NCBI GenBank assembly: GCA_035048495.1
Contig: CM068543.1
Coordinates: 22,309,751-22,373,750 of the forward strand
From: Euptelea pleiosperma
Lineage: Eukaryota > Streptophyta > Magnoliopsida > Ranunculales > Eupteleaceae
DNA: 64,000 nucleotides
Direction: 5' to 3'
Position numbers and translations under genes: made by a program. Under the pieces are notes generated by a model. That model did not search any database and was not told the origin of the DNA. It saw only the letters and a list, made by a program, of their open reading frames with translations. Below are positions 1 to 9,700 of this stretch, in pieces (position 1 is the first letter of the stretch; every line of letters begins with the position of its first letter).

Positions 1-1094
1 CATTCAGGCCATATAAAGGGGTGGGATTGGGTCTATTTAGTGGCCATTCCGGGCTGGGCCTATTACATTTAGTGGCCCATTCTGGTAAATGTTTGAAAAA
101 GAAAATAGAAAAATGAAAAGTTATTTATATACCTTTGTATATACATACGTATCTTATATAATATTATATACGGATGTACGGATGTGTCTCCGCATCGAAT
201 TTTTTTAGGCTGGCGTGTCAGACACCTCGTATCCGTGTCTGACACCGATTACATAGGAATTAGTTAATGAGTAAGAAAAAATCCCAAATTTTCAATGAAA
301 ATATGGAGATCTTCTCTTTAATACAGATATGATCGAAACTGTGAAGCACACAGTGTACACTTTCTCCACAAAAACCACACCAACTCTCTACTCAACCAAT
401 ATGGAACATCCCATCCCTACACCACTAGTCCTCAACTGACATGGCCCATAGTTACAGTTCGCAACGAAGCCGTATCTCAAATGGTTGACCATGCAGTGCA
501 GGTTTGATCCCAACTTACCCACCAAGAAAAAGGAAATTTTACAAATCCCACAGGTTACTGCTCAGTCTTCTTACCTCTCACCACAAGTCCACACTCATCC
601 ACTTATGGAGTAAAAAACTGATTTTGCAAATTGGTTTAACAAATAGCATTATTAAGTTGGGTAGATTTCAAAACAATTAGTAGATCTCCTGATCAATCTC
701 TAAAAATCTATGCATGTATACATTGTACGACAAGTGCATATAGTGAGGTCCTACTCAGCCAAATAAATCTGATGGGTAAGAGATCTGATCTATGTTATAG
801 TCAACTCCTGATCACATTTTTTCTTTATTGTATAGGATTCCCCAACCACAACAATGACCCAGACAATCATACATAGCCATGACAAGGCTTATCAAAGAAG
901 CAATTAGTGGACATTAACCTCAAAAAGAATGTAGGGTAGAAATGGGGATTAGAGTTAGCTAGAAAATTGTTACCTCATACGGAAGCGAGAACGGGGAGAA
1001 GGTGATTGAGGATGGGAACACACACACTCACACACACACACACAGAGCGTCAGGATAAAGATATATCCATTTCATACCCCTTATTCTTATATCT
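1..1094. other. Intergenic or distal intron sequence, no gene seen
   Basis: AT-rich, non-coding sequence with stops in all frames and no recognisable protein. A short CA-repeat microsatellite lies at about 1019-1044. If the topoisomerase gene continues to the left, this stretch is part of its sixth intron; that is inference. Confidence 0.6.
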
Positions 1095-1360
1095 GATGGT
1101 GGGCCCATATGGATATCAAGTTGGACAATCCAACCATACGTTGAATTGTCCTTCCCATAATGATTATCTCAAAAATTAGTCCTTTCTAAAATTACTAACC
1201 ATATAAAAAGTTGACCTAAAGTAACAGTTTAAATGGATGGTCTAGATTTTGAATTCCAATCAACCTTCATGAGATTCGAAATGCGAGAATGGTCTCCACG
1301 TTATGGACTATTCACTGTCAAGTTGGATTGTCCAACTTGATCTTCATGTGGGCCCCACCA
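1095..1360. repeat. Foldback (MITE-like) repeat, copy 1
   Basis: The left arm at 1095-1137 (tggtgggccca followed by ttggacaatccaacca) returns inverted at about 1321-1360 (ttggattgtccaa followed by gggccccacca). The middle is AT-rich and non-coding. A related copy lies immediately downstream. I could not identify a target-site duplication, so the superfamily is open. Confidence 0.55.
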
Positions 1361-1398
1361 CTACACACACAGAGTTGGGATAAATCTACACCTGATTC

Positions 1399-1738
1399 CT
1401 ACACCCATGGTGGGGCGCACATGGAGAATTGTTTTTTGATAAGTAGAGCACATGGAGATCATGCTGGACAATCCAACCATACATGAGATTTCCTCACCAT
1501 GACAATCGTTATCACCAAAAATCAATCATTTCCAACACTACTAACCATGCCGAAAGTTAACCAAAAGTAGCAATTTAATTGAATAGTGGATTTATCAAAT
1601 TCAAGTCAACTTTTGATAAGGTTAAGAATGTGAAAAGGAACTGGTTTTTATGAGGATGGCCACCATGGTATGGACAACTCAATGTGCGGTTGGATTGTCC
1701 AACATGATCTCCATGTGGGCCCCACCACGGGTGTAGGA
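1399..1738. repeat. Foldback (MITE-like) repeat, copy 2
   Basis: Long inverted arms: cctacacccatggtgg at 1399 matches, inverted, ccaccacgggtgtagg ending at 1738, and tggacaatccaacca (about 1467) pairs with ttggattgtcca (about 1691). The central part resembles copy 1 (tactaaccat, agttaacc). The two copies sit in tandem, which suggests local duplication or one compound element. Confidence 0.55.
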
Positions 1739-2200
1739 ATTGGGTGTATACACACACACGGATATTAGAGAACATTCTCACTTCCACCTTATATATATAT
1801 AGTACACACACACATAGGTATAAGAGAACCATTCTGGCTTCCACCTAAAACTTATCTAACAAAGATATGGACGTGTGTCGGTGTCCAACACTGATGAGAG
1901 AGCATTCTCTTGGATAGTTTTTTAGGTAGTTTTATATATTTTTTTAGAGTTTTGGGTGTCTAAGCAAAATAGCCAAAGTTGTGGGGCTCATTGTAATTTT
2001 GCTTAGTTGGTTAAGTTGTATTTTATTTGGGCCATTGGATTTTATTAGTTTATTTGGATGGTTGGGATTAGATTACGTTCAGTGAGTTAGTATATGAACA
2101 ATCTTTATGCAATTTGGTGTTGGATTTACTCGTAATTTCAAAATCCAGCACAAATGACATAATTCAGGCTATTTGGCATCATTCAAAAATTCAACGAATT
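1739..2200. other. Non-coding AT-rich spacer
   Basis: Short CA/TA simple repeats around 1740-1830 and then T-rich sequence. I see no ORF, no paired repeat and no splice-bounded coding block. Confidence 0.5.
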
Positions 2201-2399
2201 GAGAACCATTGTTCTTCAGCGCAATCTACAAATTATTGCTATTATATTTGCTTAATTTTGTGAGGATCATGATCAATTCTGGCTGTCCAGTGAAGGTCTA
2301 CAAAGCAAATATAGTAGAGAAGATAGGGGCAGTTCGTACGCCGTTGGTATGGCAAGCCTTGGAGAAGTGGTCTTTTTTGCAAACCCTTTCTCCCTGAAG

Positions 2400-3767
2400 A
2401 CAGGGGGTTTAGAACTGAAAGGTCTTTTGACCATCAGGGTTCTCTTCCCAGTTCGGTTGCTGCTATAGTACCTGGTAGGAGTTTCAAGGAAGCGGCAAGT
2501 CTTACGGTCCTTCCTTCTAGAGGAGGTTGCACTATTCCTGCTAGAGAGTCCAGTGTTTTCATAGCGCCGATCTCTTGGGAGTTTTGGATAGAATTAAGTT
2601 CCTTAAATCTTCTTTGGTTGGACGTTTTGACAAGTATCCTAGTAGTCTCTCGATAGTACAGCATTGAGTGGATAGGCATTGGAGAGTTCCTGCAGGGGGT
2701 GAAGGTGAGGTTCATATGTAACAACCTGATTTTATTCATGTTTCTGTCGGAAAAGGAGGAAGGTCGTGTACTTAAGGAAGGTAAGAGATTCTTGGGAGAG
2801 GCCTTTCTCTTCCTGGATGTCTGGAGTATTATTGATGGGCGTTCTATTGTGGGGGGGGAGGAAGAGACTACGTGGGTAAGGGTGTACGAACTTCCACTTC
2901 ATCTGTGGAGCCCCTCAATCTTTAAGGTGATCGGTGATCTGTGGGGGGGTTTTGTGGAGGCTGACAGTGCAACAGTGGAGATGTCTTGTGTTGAATGGGT
3001 GAGGCTGAAGGTGAGTAAAGGGGGAGTTCTGCTGGACACTGTAAACTTCTTGTTCGGTGAGGCGGTCACGGTGGTGAAGATCTGGCCCAAATGCACTTCG
3101 GGTTTCTTTGAGGCACCAAGAGATATTGATGTGCCGCTAGAGATGGTGGCAAGGAGGGCTTGCTTGACCTAGTTACCCGAGCGAGAGTGGACGGTGCTGC
3201 TAAAGGTGGTGGCGGCGGTTCAGTGGCAGAGCTCCGACGTCCTAAGGCTGGGGACGATGAGGAGGCCAGGACCTGTCAAGGGTGGTACCATCTCGGCGAC
3301 GCTCGTAACCACGTGGAGGCAAGTAACGTGGTCGCTGCTGCAGGGGGAGGCAAACGCAGATGTCAACATCCTGTGTACGATCCTATGGAGAACCCTCGTC
3401 ATAGAGAGGGTAGTCAGCTTTATGATGACAAGCAGTATGGGCAGAACCACGTGGCGGCTCCTAGCCACTCGCATAACGGTTGGGAGCTTTTCGAGGTGGG
3501 TGGAATCGATGGATGATTTGACGAGATTCGATGAACCCAAGGAGAATGGGTGGATGGGCCATGTTGCTTCGTTTCGAAATCCCGTGGACTGTGGACGTCC
3601 ACATGTCAATCGGAAGATGTAGCCGGTGGTAGATCCCTTCATAGTTGGTGGTGTGTTACACCGAAACTATCCCCTTCCACCACCTACTTTGAATAGGCAT
3701 ATTGGGTCCAACTTAGGTGTTGAGTCCCGTAGGGATGTAGACATGGTTAGGGGTGGGGCCCACGGCT
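2400..3767 (+). pseudogene. LINE ORF1, N-terminal part (DUF4283-like), broken
   Basis: Translation across 2644-3172 gives a stretch typical of the plant DUF4283 domain of L1 ORF1: DRHWRVPAGVKVRF, then VLKEGKRFLGEAFLFLD, then TWVRVYELPLHLWS and FKVIGDLWGGFVEAD. This domain is thought to bind nucleic acid in the LINE ribonucleoprotein. The frame is broken by stops near 2650 and 3170 and continues in other frames to the hAT insertion at 3776. No intact start codon can be assigned. Family assignment rests on recognised motif order, not a search. Confidence 0.6.
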
Positions 3768-3775
3768 CATTCAAC

Positions 3776-4652
3776 CAATGTAGTTAAAGGTGCAAGGCGC
3801 ACTTAAGGAGTTAGGACCTCTAGCGCCTGAGGCGCAAGCAATGCACGCGCTTGGCTGAAGCGAGGTGCAATATTAAAATTATAATAATAAATAAAATAAA
3901 TATAAAAAATTAATAAAATAACATCATAAAATAACAAAACAGATAATCATTAGGCCATAAAACATAAAATATAACAAATGTCCAAAATCTCAATTAACCC
4001 AAAAGCATTTCTAGTAAACATCGTCATTATCTAAATACAAAACAAGTAATCAAAAAGACATAAAACATAAACATAACATAAAACATAGCAAATGTCCAAA
4101 ATTTCAAATAGCGCACAATTAGTTCTAGTTAACATCGTTATCATCTAAATTATGATCATTAACTTCATCCCCATCATCATCGGATGTGTTAGCCTCCTCA
4201 ATATATTCTTCTTCTTCTGTCTCCTCCGAATTGGCCTCTTCCTCTTCCGGCTCCCTAACTGAAGCCCTTGCCCTTACTCTTGAACTTGATTGTGATCTAG
4301 TATTTGATGTTGATTCACCAACTCTAGCAGCTCTCGCAACAACACTCCATCTCAAGCTATCATCCTCAAACACCAATTCACCTTCTATTTCTCCACCTTC
4401 TATTTCAATCTCCCCAAGTAGTCCTTCATTGCTTTCATCAATGTCTTTCAATGAGGTCAGTTCAATTGTATCTCTCCTACCATACCGTTGCTTAAATTAA
4501 TAGGTCAAAGTACAAATTTTTACAAAAAATACATGTACTTTAGTGAGGCGCACGCCTAATGCGCCTGGAGCCTAGTTTGAGGCCCGCGCCTTAAGCATAA
4601 GGCGTGTGCCTTACTAACTGCGTCGTGCTTTTGGTGCACCTTGACTACAAAG
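3776..4652 (-). mobile_element. hAT-family DNA transposon, internally deleted
   Basis: An 877-bp insertion flanked by the perfect 8-bp duplication cattcaac (3768-3775 and 4653-4660), the hAT hallmark. The ends are imperfect terminal inverted repeats: CAATGTAGTTAAAGGTGCA on the left against CTTTGTAGTCAAGGTGCAC read inward from the right. Subterminal sequence is rich in GGCGC-type motifs at both ends (about 3795-3865 and 4545-4625). It retains only the C-terminal tail of a transposase on the minus strand and is therefore non-autonomous. It disrupts LINE ORF1 and is younger than that LINE. Confidence 0.85.
4125..4500 (-). pseudogene. hAT transposase C-terminal tail
   Basis: The minus strand reads YGRRDTIELTSLKDIDESNE, then LVFEDDSLRWSVVARAARVG, then an acidic tail rich in E and D (EEEEANSEETEEEEYIEEA) ending in a stop at 4125. 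In many plant hAT transposases a segment like DTIDP..LDDIDESNEW..LVFEDDxLTW lies just after the dimerisation domain, so I read this as the 3' end of the transposase gene. The BED zinc finger, catalytic RNase H-like fold and dimerisation domain are absent. The frame is open for about 120 codons, which suggests limited age. Confidence 0.6.
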
Positions 4653-4660
4653 CATTCAAC

Positions 4661-5938
4661 CGGATGACCTCGTTGCTCAATGCAGACGTGGGAGGTCCAT
4701 CCATGCAAATATCCGAGGAAGAGTTGCCCATTTGTAAGAAAGGTAAGGGCGTTCAACGAGAGACCACTGCACCGTATACCAAAGATTCCTTTTCCAGTCG
4801 GTCCTTTACGGTCCGAAAGCCATCTCTTTTAAAAGGCATGTCCTCCTCAGCACCCAGAACCAACTTATTGTCTGAGGCTGTTTTTACTCAGGCTTCAGAA
4901 CTAGTGAAGGAGAGCGTCAAGCTGTGTGGGATACTTGAATGCGGCACTGAGGATGAGGGAGAAGCGGGTTCAGTGCTAGGGATGCCAACTACTGGGATCG
5001 TGGCAGAGGGAATAGATGATTCTTCCATATGGGTTCCAGATTCTATTGGTAGGGAGGAGCTCATAGTTTTAGTCAGGGGAGCTTCAAGTCAGTGGCAGCG
5101 AGGAACACGTCACAGAAGACGATGTTGAAGATGGAAGTAAGTGTATCTACCTTTCCCTAGCAGATCATGTTAAGTGGATTTTGTTGTGAATTCTGTTGGC
5201 GAGGAGGAGATCATGGTTTTAGAGGTGGGGGAGCTTCTGGTCTGCGGTGGCAGGGATCAGGTCATAGAAGACGATGTTGATGGTTGAAGTAAGGGTGTTG
5301 CCCTTTCCTCAGCAGAACCTCTCGGTTCTAAAGTGGATTTTGTTGAGGATTCACTAGCTGAGGAGCCTTTGGGTAGAGGTCCTGAAGGTGATTCATGTCT
5401 TCGAGTTCCTAGTGGTGAGGATAATTCGAGATTCGCATCAGAGTAGTTGGAGAAGGGATTCGTTGAGGTTCCTGATGAAATTAGTCCTACCTTTGTTATG
5501 CTAGCAGTGCAGAGACAATACTCGAGGAGAGCCTCCGAGGAATCTAAGAGACTTACCCGGACGGAAGGAAGGGTAGAGTTTCGGCAGCCAGGAGTTGGAC
5601 CGAGTGTGGATGGGTATGCCCATGTTCCCCTATGCATCTCCGGAGATGGTACAACAGAAGATGACGATAGTGCTGAAGATGACCTAGTGGGTATGTCAAA
5701 GCCTTCAGAGTGGGTGTTGAAGAAGGTTGTAGACTTTGGCAAGTTTCTGGGGTTGTCCTTCGGTGGTCATGAACAAGAGGTGATTGAGTTTTTCAGAGCT
5801 ATCGAATTGGAGCATTCGAGTTTGGAACCCAACTACGAAGGTGTTTTTAAGGGCGAGGACTCTGACTCAGGTGGGGAGGAGGACTCTGGCCTCATCAATC
5901 TTCAACCAACTTTATGTTATCCATGCATCATGTCGTAA
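4661..5938 (+). pseudogene. LINE ORF1, C-terminal part
   Basis: Continuation of the ORF1 interrupted at 3776. Open segments at about 4661-5128 and 5447-5938 give low-complexity acidic sequence and then FGKFLGLSFGGHEQEVIEFFRAIE. This C-terminal signature, K.G..LG.S..GHE.E, also occurs in the ORF1 of the neighbouring LINE (about 9760-9830), showing that the two are related but separate copies. Stops and frame changes at about 5130-5450 mean no protein can be made. Confidence 0.5.
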
Positions 5939-5940
5939 AG

Positions 5941-6787
5941 AAGTTGTATGTTGCAGGATGACCTATGTGATATAAGATTAATGTTTTAATGCTCTCCAGA
6001 CAAACAAATTTCTTCCCAGTCTAGGTACATGACTAGCATAACATTTCTGGTTCACTACAACCTCCTCATTATTTTATGAAAATATAAATATGAAAGAAAT
6101 TGGTGAAAATATAGATCACAAAAGAAATTGAGAAATGGTATGTCGTTCATTTCAAGTCTTCATGTGCGCATATGTACCATATAATGTATTACGGTTACAA
6201 AAAACAAAATGTAACCAACACTAAAAACTATCCTAGACAATGATTGTATTACATAATTGTCATTGTGATAAGACACATAAATCCATGGTTCAAAGGATCA
6301 GTCAAAACCGAATTGGATTTGGATCAGCGTGAATAGAGGATAATTCAAACTCAGTCCAACTCACTTCAATTCGGTTATAACTCGGACACGAAACCCAATG
6401 TGAATTGGGATCATTCAAACTCAGTCCAACTAAGTTCAACTTAGTCATAACTCAGACAATTTATTGGTTAAATCATTTCAACTAAGCCATGACTCTGTTC
6501 TTCAGAAGAAAAAAAAAAGCCTAGATCTTTCAGAATGTCCGTCCGATCTGGCTCAGTCTCAGCGTCGGACAATCCCAAGACTTCGAACCATGCATAAACT
6601 GTAAAGATGTATCCAATTAAATTTCCCTATTTATAAAGTACTGGTCAAGCAAAATGTTCACTCCAAGAAATGCAATACGCAGAAAGATGCCCACTCCAGC
6701 ACATATGTGTGCATATACACAATAAAAGCAGCAAACAGAATTACGTGTAGGCACTTATGTACTCATAAGATAAAATGCTACACTCAC
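5941..6787. other. Non-coding sequence left of topoisomerase exon 6
   Basis: AT-rich sequence directly downstream of the exon 6 donor, so intronic. A degenerate internal repeat around 6340-6480 (cagtccaact, aactcggaca / aactcagaca) is the only structure I see. I searched the minus strand for the next topoisomerase exon and did not find it. Confidence 0.6.
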
Positions 6788-9700
6788 CTTTCTATGACCA
6801 AGGAATGTATGTCCTTCACAGCCACATCAGAAACCTTACAGGAAATAGAAACAAAAGATGAAGTATTAGAAGTTAACAAAAGGATTATCATCTCCTAACA
6901 TTACCCATGCTAGACAAGAAATAAAGCACTTTAAAGAAATCACTGCTAAAATATTGTCAAGCATTATCTATTCACAACAACCAGATTTTATGTATCGAAG
7001 TAAATTGATATTCTTACCAAAGTAGCAAAATCATCAAAGCAAGCATGACACGGAAAGCAAACAAGGTAATCCTGACAGCGTTTTAAGTAGCCAAAAATTC
7101 AATAGGAAACTTTGAGTAACTTATACAAGGAGTGGTAATTGACCAGTTTATCCAAAGCTAATATACACTCAATAAATAGCCATTTATACGAACCCACTAT
7201 TCACATGTAACAGAACACTATGTACACAGATTTTCCCCTGGACCACAACCACATGTACACTAGTATTCAACAACTGTACATATAGGGACATATGCATACA
7301 CACGGATACACCAAATAAATCTTATATAAACAACTCCAAACTTCAAGAACTACACCACCTGGATTTCTTTGGTATGGTGGTGTATATAAGTAACTTCGAG
7401 TTACTTATTCAAAGGAGTGGTAATTGACCATTTATCCAAAAACTGATATCACCTTGATTTCTGACCATCAACTAAAGGAATAAACATTAAAGGATTAAAA
7501 GGTACTATGCAATAACCTAGTATGAGGGTTGCCATCACGATCCACAGAGTTAAACCCACAATATAAACAAACTTTAATTCCATCTCCAGATTGGCCAAAA
7601 GATCTGCCGAAGAGTTTGACCCCGATGCGCAAGCAAAACTGCATTATGACAGAATTGAGGAGAAAGAGTTATTTGAAAACTTAATGGAACCTCAGTGTAT
7701 TTGGGCACCTCTTGTTTATAAATCTAAAGCCTGACCTAAGTTCATTATATGTTCTCAGCTCAGGTTATTCGAAATTGAAGAGGAAAAGTGACACAGGACA
7801 ACGGCTCGTTCTGCGATTTCTAGAAAAATGGGAGGGGGTGATAGAGAGAGGGAGGGATAGAAAAGAGAGACAGAGAGGGGGGGAGGGGGAGGGGGAGGGC
7901 GCTTGGCCTCACACCAAACTCATCAAGGGGAAATCATGCACAAAAGCATGTAAATCTTTTTCAAGAATCATAATAATTTATTATTCATTGCCTAAAACCA
8001 AAGGATTACATCCTATTTATAAAACTCCCAATTGGACTTTACTAATTCTAGTCCAATTGAATTTTCCTAATTCTAATCAAACTAAAATAAGAAATTTTTA
8101 ATACAAGGCTATTTATTGCAATCAATCCCAAAATCCCTATTGGAAACAATATCTAATTGTAAAATCCTAATAAATCTTTGTGGGGTCCACTTGCTTGATT
8201 GGGCACAGATTCAGTGTAACAACGGCCCATTATGGTAAAATGCTCCCGCATCAAACCCTCTTGGTTGAAAAGAATTCGAGCTTGAATTCAGATCAGGAGA
8301 CTAAAAGGAGGGTTTAGGGCTGATGAAACCCCGACCCATCTCCATGCATGGGGCGGCGGCAATTGACGGCGATGGAGATGGCGGTGATCATAACGCAGGT
8401 ATGCTTCCTTTTTTTTCGTCTTCTCCATCTCTTTTTTCCGTTTCTTTCTTTTGGCTGTAGGAGTAGTGACAGAGCTAGTGAAGTCGGTGGCGGTGGTGGC
8501 AGTAGCGGCATCAAGCTCCGGCGACGGCGATGCAGGCACGCCGTCGTCTTCTTCTCCTTCCTCGTTTTCTTCTCTTCCTTTTTCTTCTTTTTCTCTTTCT
8601 CATTGAATGAGTAAGCCACATCCTTGACAGCTTTAGTGTTGATCGAAGTCGCAACTTCTCCAAGCTTTTCATTCACAATAAGTGTCTACAAGCAAAGTTG
8701 ACTTCTGCTCCATAACTATGATCTTTTCTTCGGCAATTTCACAAAGAGAAAATACGGTGAAACAACTCTCTTCTGAAGACAACACCTGGTCCTCAACTCT
8801 CAAAAGGTGGTCAAGTTTGAATGGTGATCGGATCCAGATGACTTTCGACTTTGGAGAAGTGATCAAAGGCTTCCAGGGTAATGGGATCCAAGTGATCTTC
8901 AGTAATGGCAGTTGCTATTGATGGAGGAATTTCTGGTCCCAGAAAATCCAGATCTCCATCTAGACACTGCAGAAGCATTTCCGATAGAGATTTTATGCGT
9001 TTGATAGTTTTAGCAACAATTTTTCTAGCATGATGAAAAATTGCATCTGCTTCTCTAAAAGACTTTGGGTAAAATCTTTTTATCCTCCACATCAGCTTCT
9101 ACAGCATAAGGGGTTTTTCGGTAGTACGCTTGTACTCAAAACCTCGCAATAACTCGTGGGAAAGTCAGCGGTGGTGGTGGTGACGATCGAAGACGGTTGC
9201 AGCGGCGGGTCTTTTTCTTTTTAAAGGCCTCGAAGGCCTTCTTATGGGTATTGATCGTCGCATCTAGTTTGAGATTCATATGTTTTACATGGTCGACTAG
9301 TTTAGTTAACTAGGCTGCCAATGAACTAATCTGAGAAATCTTTCCGAAACACAATCAGGAATTTCGAACTTGCTTTGATACCAAAATTGACGCACGACAA
9401 TGGCTCGTTCTGCGATTTCTGGAAAACTGGGAGGGATAATAGAGAGAGGGAGGGATGGAAAGAGAGAGAAGGGGATAGAGAAATTAATGGTGGGAATCGC
9501 TCCCTTGGCCTCACACCAAACCCATCAAGTGGAAGGATTAACGACAGCCCAAGGAGAAATCTGGTTTAGTAGGAGCAGAAAGCAAAGACGAAGATAATAT
9601 GGAAACACAGTCAAGGGAGAGACAAAAGAATCAAAAGGTATTAGAACCCGATACATAATTCAGGGGGGGTAGATGTTATAGCATGTGGATCAGTACAATG

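Larger units (their letters stand above)
2200..5940 (+). mobile_element. L1-type LINE remnant, ORF1 region only
   Basis: This plus-strand block carries the remains of a plant L1 ORF1 but no endonuclease or reverse transcriptase after it, so the 3' half is missing. Both limits are approximate: the left edge is set by where ORF1-like sequence begins and the right by where coding similarity ends after 5938, with no poly(A) seen. A hAT element at 3776-4652 interrupts it; the target duplication cattcaac is present on both sides. It may lie inside a distal intron of the minus-strand topoisomerase gene. Confidence 0.65.
7789..9530 (-). mobile_element. Truncated minus-strand LTR element (LARD-like)
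   Basis: Direct repeats of about 145 bp shared between 7789-7935 and 9388-9530 mark the two LTRs. On the minus strand, immediately inside the upstream LTR, tggtatcaaagca (9372-9384) matches a tRNA-Met primer binding site, three or four bases after the LTR end tcgtgcgtca. The downstream LTR begins TGATGCGGGAG at 8253, preceded by a short purine run (aagaggg). The internal region is only about 1.1 kb and encodes no gag-pol, so this is a non-autonomous element. The upstream LTR has lost about 320 bp on the side facing the LINE. Confidence 0.65.

Noticed and set aside
1..6787. Remaining 3' topoisomerase exons inside the window
   Set aside because: I looked on the minus strand for the expected continuation after the catalytic domain and found nothing convincing; they are probably left of the window.
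8348..8614. ORF of Phe/Ser-rich sequence
   Set aside because: Translation of a CT-rich tract; the coherent peptide is on the opposite strand.
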